Positions 37,579 through 42,132 of a DNA stretch of 42,132 nt are shown here, in pieces. The stretch is from Candidatus Accumulibacter phosphatis (GTDB taxonomy: Bacteria; Pseudomonadota; Gammaproteobacteria; Burkholderiales; Rhodocyclaceae), in assembly GCF_012939955.1 (NCBI RefSeq), contig NZ_SPMY01000042.1, forward strand, positions 53 through 42,184, in the 5' to 3' direction. The first letter of the stretch is position 1; each line of letters begins with the position of its first letter. The position numbers and the translations under genes were made by a program. The notes beneath the pieces were generated by a model. It saw only the letters and a list, made by a program, of their open reading frames with translations. It was not told the origin of the DNA and did not search any database.

Positions 37579-38205
37579 TCAATCGAGGCCGAGAGGCGCC
37601 AAGGGCCCCAGTCCGGCGCGGACCAGCGTCGGCAGCGCAGCGGTCAGATCGACAACGGTCGTCGGCTCGATGCCGCAATTGCCGCTGTCAAGGATGAATT
37701 CGAGCTGGCTTTCGAGCCGTTCCTGGATTTCCCAGCCTTCGGTCAGCGGTCCCTCGTCGCCGGCAATAATCAGCGTCGAAGTCAGCAGCGGCTCGCCAAG
37801 CGCTTCAAGCAATGCCAGGGTGACGGCATGCGCCGGCACGCGCAGGCCGATGGTCTTCCGTTTCGGGTGCAGGACACGCCGTGGCAACTCGCGCGTTCCT
37901 TCGAGAATGAAGGTGTAGCTGCCCGGCGTCGTCGCCTTGAGCAAGCGATAGGTGGCATTGTCGACGCGTGCGAACTGACCAATCTGCGACAGGTCGCGGC
38001 ACATCAGCGTCAGCAGATGGCGCTCATCGACACCACGGATACTGCGAATTCGCTCGACCGCCGCCTTGTCGCCGAGTTGGCAACCGAGGGCGTAGCTGGA
38101 GTCGGTCGGCAAGGCGATGACGCCGCCCTGGCGAACGATCTCCGCCGCCCGCTTCAGGTGTCGCTGTTGCGGGTTATCGGGATGTATCGAAACGTACTGC
38201 GCCAT
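37579..38205 (-). CDS. YciO/Sua5/YrdC family protein
   Basis: 208 residues with the YrdC-like dsRNA-binding fold (GGVIALPTDSSYALGCQLGDK, GVDERHLLTLMCRDLSQI, PKRKTIGLRVPAH). YrdC/Sua5 members make threonylcarbamoyl-AMP for tRNA t6A. The sequence is closer to the YciO branch (PTDSSYALGC), whose role is less certain. Cytoplasmic. It lies 15 bases after the PHP gene and 13 before the M50 gene. Confidence 0.88.
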   Translation of the reverse strand: MAQYVSIHPDNPQQRHLKRAAEIVRQGGVIALPTDSSYALGCQLGDKAAVERIRSIRGVDERHLLTLMCRDLSQIGQFARVDNATYRLLKATTPGSYTFILEGTRELPRRVLHPKRKTIGLRVPAHAVTLALLEALGEPLLTSTLIIAGDEGPLTEGWEIQERLESQLEFILDSGNCGIEPTTVVDLTAALPTLVRAGLGPLAPLGLD

Positions 38206-38220
38206 CGCTCTCTCCCCGGC

Positions 38221-39051
38221 TCAGAACGCTTTCCAGATGGGTTTCAACCCATCCGGCAAGGCGGCCAGTTGCCCCAGATCAAAATAGCTCTCGCCCGGCC
38301 CATGGAAATCGGAGCCCCGCGAGGCCAGAAAGCCATACTCCCTGGCGTAACGCCCGAAAGTATCGACGTGCTCCTGGGTGTGGCTGCCGGATACCACCTC
38401 GATCGCCTCGCCGCCAAGATCCTTGTATTCGGCCAGAAAGCGACGCATTTCGGCGCGCGAAAGCTTGTAGCGCCCGGGATGCGCCACCGCCACCAGCCCC
38501 CCGGCGGCATGGACCCAGGCCAGAGAATCGGCGAGAGTCGCCCAGCGGTGATCGACATAACCCGGTCGACCGGGAACCAGGTAGGACTCGAAGACGCTGC
38601 GCAGATCCTTGGCCACTCCGGTCTCGACCAGGAAGCGGCCGAAATGCGCACGACTGATCAGGCTGGGATTGGCCGCGTAGCGCATCGCACCGTCGAAAGC
38701 GCCCGCAATGCCGACTTTCTCGAGTTCGGACGACATCTGCTGTGCGCGATCCACGCGCCCTGCGCGAATACTTTCCAGGCCGGCGTTGAGCGCCTGATGG
38801 CTACTATCGAAGGCGTAGCCAAGAATATGAATCTGCAGCGCCTGCCACTCGATCGAAATCTCGACGCCGTTAACGAAACCCATTCCCGCCGCTGCTGCTG
38901 CCGACCGCGCCGCCAGCAAACCGTCGAGCGAATCATGGTCGCTCAGCGCCAGCAGGTCGACGCCGTTGGCGGCCGCCCGCGCGGCGACATCAGCTGGCGC
39001 CAGAAGGCCGTCGGAGCAAGTGGAATGGCAATGAAGATCGCAGTTGAACAC
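38221..39051 (-). CDS. PHP domain phosphoesterase (RNase AM / YciV-like)
   Basis: 276 residues from the GTG at 39051. Metal-ligand motifs are DLHCHSTCSDG (near the N-terminus), LALSDHDSLDG, GGLVAVAHPGRY and SRGSDFHGPG, the full PHP set. Homologues such as YciV/TrpH act as 5'-3' exonucleases or 3',5'-nucleoside bisphosphate phosphatases in RNA maturation. The open frame extends 49 codons further upstream, but the family starts just before DLHCHS. First gene of the downstream cluster ending with rluB. Confidence 0.88.
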   Translation of the reverse strand: MFNCDLHCHSTCSDGLLAPADVAARAAANGVDLLALSDHDSLDGLLAARSAAAAAGMGFVNGVEISIEWQALQIHILGYAFDSSHQALNAGLESIRAGRVDRAQQMSSELEKVGIAGAFDGAMRYAANPSLISRAHFGRFLVETGVAKDLRSVFESYLVPGRPGYVDHRWATLADSLAWVHAAGGLVAVAHPGRYKLSRAEMRRFLAEYKDLGGEAIEVVSGSHTQEHVDTFGRYAREYGFLASRGSDFHGPGESYFDLGQLAALPDGLKPIWKAF

Positions 39052-39276
39052 GGCAGAAGATAGGCCCAGGCAGCGCAAAATCGTAAACCACGCATGATAG
39101 CACAGCCGCCGGATGGCTCCCCGCGCCGGGCTCGCCTTGTCCATCCAGGAATACTCTGCTGAGCGGCCTCGCGCCGCTTTCACGCCGCAAGCCCACACAA
39201 AAAAGTGGCCACTTGCCCTTGCCTTGCCTTGCCAAAACCAGGCTGGCGTTGGCCAGTCAACAGGAGCCTTCTCGGC

Positions 39277-40513
39277 TCAGCCTTTTCCGTCCAGCCGTCG
39301 ACGACGCATAGCGGCCAGGAGAGATGCCAGGTCGAACCCGCCCGGGATGGGTTCGCCGAAGAGAAAGTCGCGGACGTCGTCGACCACGTGCATGTCAACT
39401 TCCTGTTGTTTGTCGGAGGCCAGCCCTTTGCGAAAGAATTCGAGTTCGCCCGCGCCACTCAGGTTTTCCATCTGGAAGAAGGCATCTCGCAAGAGCACGT
39501 GGCCACCGGGTGCTGCCGTTCCGTCGTTCCGTCGGTCTGCACACGCATCAATTGCGGCGAGAGCATGGTATGACCGACCCGGAACAATGCCGTCGAAAAC
39601 TCACTGAGGATCGCCGCACTGCTGTTCGCATCGTAGGTGCCGGTGATGCTCGGTGCGGCATCGCCCAGGAGCGCCGGCAGGAACTCGTTGAACGTGATGA
39701 CCTGGATTTCGGCGGCAACCAGTTTACGGGCTCGTTGATAAATCGCCTCATCATCCCAACTGGGGTTGACGATGGCGATTTGTTCCGCCAGGCGGTTATG
39801 CTCGCGCATCATCAAGGTGTGCACGGCAGTGAGTCCGATCTCGTCGTTGGCGCGCAGGTCGCCGGCGACATAGAACTTTGTCGGATCAACGGACCCACCG
39901 GTGCCATTGTCCAGGCCGAAGGTATTGAGCGGTAGAAGATTTCCCGAACTGGTCTTGAGTTTTCCGGCGCCGCCGAGCGTTCGCAGCGCCAGCGCGCGCG
40001 CTTCGTCCGAACCATAAATCATCGACGCGTCGAGATACGACGTAATTTCGTTGATCTGCTCGCGAGGGCTGCTGATGCCGGTCGATGAATCGTAATTCGA
40101 GCGCAGAAAAGGCTTGATCTGCGTTCCCGTGGAAGCGGATCGAACATCGGCTCGCCGGCCGGGATGATGATGTTGAACGGCTCCGGCGGAGAAGCCGCGT
40201 TGCTCAAATCGAGATCGTGGTCGACGAACTGCCCCCATTGAAAAACCCAGTCGCTCATCTGGTGGGTATTGGGCAGCATCGTCAATTGGGCGACGACCAA
40301 GTTGCTGATCAGCCTCGGATTGGGAAGGCCGGAGCCACTGCTGCCGCGCGGAGCCGAGAGACCATCGTCATAGGCCGCGGCAACCGCCCGCACCAGCGTG
40401 GTCCCGGCAGCTCCCCAACTCGGGTTGGCCAGGTTGTTGCCTGAGCCGTCGTAGCTACGACCTTCCGCCTGAGCCGCCAGGGGGCCAAGGCGATTTCTGT
40501 CAAAAAACCTACC
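39277..40513 (-). pseudogene. Broken animal-type haem peroxidase gene
   Basis: Three successive minus-strand frames together give a peroxinectin-like haem peroxidase: SYDGSGNNLANPSWGAAG, then the distal-haem motif WGQFVDHDLDL, LDASMIYGSD, the catalytic REHNR, and the proximal RVGHTMLSP, then LRDAFFQMENLSGAGE. Frame changes occur at about 40131-40136 (net one base missing) and at 39518-39533 (8-bp tandem duplication). The C-terminal part after GGFDLASL is missing and no start codon joins the first segment. The protein would have been a secreted or surface haem enzyme. Not functional as read. Confidence 0.85.
39518..39533. repeat. 8-bp tandem duplication inside the peroxidase pseudogene
   Basis: GTTCCGTC occurs twice in a row. 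Removing one copy restores the peroxidase frame as TDGTAAPGGHVLLRDAFF, so the duplication, of the kind made by replication slippage, is the frameshifting lesion. Confidence 0.8.
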
Positions 40514-40546
40514 ATCTTGCTTGTCTTTTCGCCCGCCTTCTGTGTT

Positions 40547-40587
40547 GCGACAACAGTTACATAGTTCGACTATGCGCCTGTTGTCGC
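40547..40587. other. Long near-perfect inverted repeat
   Basis: GCGACAACAG-tta-CATAGT-tcg-ACTATG-cgc-CTGTTGTCGC: 10-bp outer and 6-bp inner perfect arms with a symmetric 3-base mismatch and 3-base loop. It lies between uspA and the peroxidase remnant. No T-tract on either side. It could be a protein- or recombinase-binding site, or an RNA hairpin. Confidence 0.7.
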
Positions 40588-40785
40588 GCCTTGAAGCCGA
40601 CCGAAAATCCGGCGCAATCTGGTAGGTTCCTTTCCGGCAATCGCCTAAGCGCAGCTTCGGAGGTTACTGTTAGCTTTGATGTGTTTGCCCCCCGCGAGAC
40701 GAAGACAGCAAACCGGGCTCCGGATTTCAGTAGGTCGGGAGCCGGCTCTCGAGATCCGGGGGCGACGCAAGGACAGGAAACGGGT

Positions 40786-41196
40786 CTAGCGAACCACCAG
40801 TACCGAACAGTTCGCGTGACGCACTACCTTGGCCGCGGTCGAGCCGAGAAAGTAATCCTGGAAGCCGGGTCGATGTGACGCGATGATGATCAAATCGACA
40901 TTTCTCTCCTTGGCCACCTTGAGAATGGTATCGTAGGAATGGCCGACTCTTACATCAACATCCATGTGCATGCCGCTGGCTTTGGCTATCGCTTTCAGTT
41001 CCGTTGTCGTCAATTCGACTGATTTCTCGAACTGACCTGCCGGCAGGTCGATTGCTGCCCAGTTCGGAATGTCTTCCACCACATTCAGCAAAATGACCTT
41101 CGAGCCCTGCGCGCAGTGGCTCGCGGCAAGATCGACGTTGGCCTTACCTTCGACGACGTGCGCCATGTCGATGGGTACCAGAATAGTCTTGTACAT
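40786..41196 (-). CDS. Universal stress protein (UspA family)
   Basis: 136 residues, single Usp domain. It starts MYKTILVPIDMAH, and the Asp of VPIDMA and the C-terminal GSTAAKVVRHANCSVLVVR supply part of the ATP-binding site. The usual G-x2-G-x9-G-S is altered, with HRPGFQDYFLGSTA. AGAGGAA lies 8 bases before the ATG. Stands alone between the peroxidase remnant and the insertion-sequence region. Stress role is family-level. Confidence 0.93.
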   Translation of the reverse strand: MYKTILVPIDMAHVVEGKANVDLAASHCAQGSKVILLNVVEDIPNWAAIDLPAGQFEKSVELTTTELKAIAKASGMHMDVDVRVGHSYDTILKVAKERNVDLIIIASHRPGFQDYFLGSTAAKVVRHANCSVLVVR

Positions 41197-41701
41197 GTTG
41201 ATATTCCTCTTTTTTTTCGGTCTGAATGAACCTGCGAATGGACGCGCATGCCAGCTTCACCGGCAAGTATTACCGACGCAAGGCGCCGCGGTCAATCACT
41301 TCACGGATTGAGGACATGAAAGCGTCAGAAACCGCCAGAAAAACTTCCCTACCATCCCCAACACACGCCATCCAGCAAGGGGAGCGCCGTGAGCGTCGAG
41401 GGCGCTGTCAAGGGCGGAGCCCGGCGAAGCAAAGCTTTTACGGCATCCGAAACGCTCATACCCGCAAGGTCCTTGGGCTGATTGCGGCCGTTCACTGTTA
41501 CGGCTAGCTCCCCCGCCCGTCCGGCGGAGAGGACTTCCCCACCCGCCCTCGGGGGCCAAACCTCGCAACTGGGCATTTCGTCATACGGGCTTGTAGACCT
41601 GCTACCAAGGCGGTTGTTGCTGCAGGATTCGAGGCATGGAGCGGTCTGCGACACACTTCCGGAGGGTTTGCAGCGATCTCCTGGATCGCGTGGGTTCAAC
41701 C
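41197..41701. other. Gene-poor stretch between uspA and the insertion sequence
   Basis: About 500 bases with no gene I can support. A minus-strand open frame at 41349-41699 contains a somewhat protein-like part (AVTVNGRNQPKDLAGMSVSD) that I do not recognise. It may be a remnant of an older insertion. A candidate uspA promoter lies at the left. Confidence 0.4.
41267..41295 (-). promoter_or_regulatory. Candidate uspA promoter
   Basis: Minus strand TTGACC (41290-41295, 5 of 6), 17-base spacer, TAATAC (41267-41272, 3 of 6). Start near 41260, about 65 bases before the uspA ATG. Confidence 0.3.
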
Positions 41702-42132
41702 CATAGCCTTATACACAACTTACCCAGGATCTGCCTGACGCATGAACTGGAGGCCGATAGCGCAATCCATGACACGCTGCAAACCGAGCCAGATGGTTTT
41801 GACGCCCGGTTCTCCGTCGCCTTTGCGTGCAAGGAAGCCGCCGAGCATGGCGACCAATCTCAGGACCTGGTTGAGAGTTGGGAGGTCAGCGGGTGGTTTC
41901 TTCTTGTGAAGGAGGTAGGCGGCATGCCATTCATCTTCGTGGAAGAACAAGTCGGCGGGCAATTCGGGGCAGGTTCGGCCGAATCGCATCAGCACAGCAA
42001 TCCGCCAGGAGACCATGAGGTAGAGTGCGATGGCACGTTGCAGACCAGCGATGGTTCCCAGTTGCAGAGCCTCAATGCGGCAGCCGTTCTTGAGGATGTG
42101 GAAGAGGATCTCGATTTCCCAGCGTGCGCGAT
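41702..42132 (-). mobile_element. IS4-family, IS50-like insertion sequence (3' part, cut by window edge)
   Basis: Contains the C-terminal part of a Tn5-type transposase. Its terminal sequence at 41708-41720, CTTATACACAACT, differs by one base from the core of the Tn5 outer end (CTTATACACAAGT) and directly adjoins the transposase stop codon, as expected for a compact element end. The other end lies outside the window. Confidence 0.75.
41720..42132 (-). CDS. IS4-family transposase, C-terminal part
   Basis: At least 136 residues, open to the window edge; the N-terminal catalytic Asp residues are outside. Visible is RARWEIEILFHILKNGCRIE, which contains the catalytic Glu region (the YREK-like W-E-I-E segment of IS4 transposases), followed by LYLMVSWRIAVLMRFGR and the C-terminal dimerisation-type region LPTLNQVLRLVAMLGGFLAR. 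Cut-and-paste transposase most similar in type to Tn5/IS50. Whether it is intact cannot be judged here. Confidence 0.85.
   Translation of the reverse strand, partial: RARWEIEILFHILKNGCRIEALQLGTIAGLQRAIALYLMVSWRIAVLMRFGRTCPELPADLFFHEDEWHAAYLLHKKKPPADLPTLNQVLRLVAMLGGFLARKGDGEPGVKTIWLGLQRVMDCAIGLQFMRQADPG

Noticed and set aside
40309-40515. Open frame beginning MVGFLTEIALAP as the peroxidase N-terminus
   Set aside because: It is in a different frame from the peroxidase segment SYDGSGNNLANP, which continues upstream in its own frame without a start codon.
40547-40587. Integron attC site
   Set aside because: The arms do not carry the R'/R'' core sequences (RYYYAAC/GTTRRRY) in the right place and there is no cassette structure or integrase.
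41349-41699. 116-codon minus-strand frame next to the insertion sequence
   Set aside because: No family recognised, biased composition and no ribosome-binding site. Kept only as a note on the intergenic stretch.

Overview
The window is a high-GC, densely packed bacterial chromosome segment. The gene order rimP-nusA-infB-rbfA-truB, the cluster PHP / YciO-type / M50 / trpS / scpA / scpB / rluB, the order rnfABCDGE-nth and the product types point to a betaproteobacterium. A secreted PHB-depolymerase-like enzyme next to a large Pst/PhoU locus would fit a Rhodocyclales (Accumulibacter-like) polymer-storing organism. That placement is inference and was not tested. Almost all genes lie on the minus strand.

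Layout. Positions 1-6.5 kb carry an M16 protease (+), MscL, an aminotransferase, a PHB-depolymerase-like hydrolase (+) and a Kbp-like BON-LysM protein. Positions 6.6-12.4 kb hold a minus-strand phosphate-uptake operon, pstS-phoU-pstC-pstA-pstB2-pstB1, preceded by an 850-bp, comparatively AT-rich upstream region. Positions 13.1-17.5 kb hold a CoxE-type VWA protein with a MoxR ATPase, a DUF1841 protein, a FIST protein and endonuclease III. Positions 17.5-23.2 kb hold the Rnf electron-transfer operon. pyrD follows, then a divergent tungstate-type ABC transporter tupABC (24.6-26.8 kb). Positions 26.9-33.2 kb hold the translation/transcription-factor operon rimP-nusA-infB-rbfA-truB. Positions 33.3-39.05 kb hold the cluster that includes trpS and scpAB. 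The right end (39.2-42.1 kb) is accessory: a broken animal-type haem peroxidase gene, a universal stress protein, and the 3' end of an IS4/IS50-like insertion sequence cut by the window edge.

Most interesting. The Pst locus departs from the textbook system in three ways. (i) It encodes two PstB ATPases whose defects are complementary: one has lost the ABC signature, the other has lost the Q-loop Gln and the switch His. This predicts an obligate heterodimer with one canonical and one degenerate ATP site. (ii) PhoU carries a C-terminal domain resembling low-molecular-weight protein tyrosine phosphatase / arsenate reductase whose catalytic Cys and Arg are absent. (iii) pstS appears frameshifted in a homopolymer inside its signal peptide. 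Together these suggest a rewired phosphate transport and sensing complex.

Other notable signals. A structured dispersed repeat of about 85 bp (three hairpins, variable loops, terminal inverted repeats) sits in operon gaps, always in the same orientation relative to transcription. A promoter followed by an intrinsic-terminator-like hairpin lies directly before rimP and could be an attenuator for the nusA operon. No rRNA, tRNA or CRISPR array was seen.
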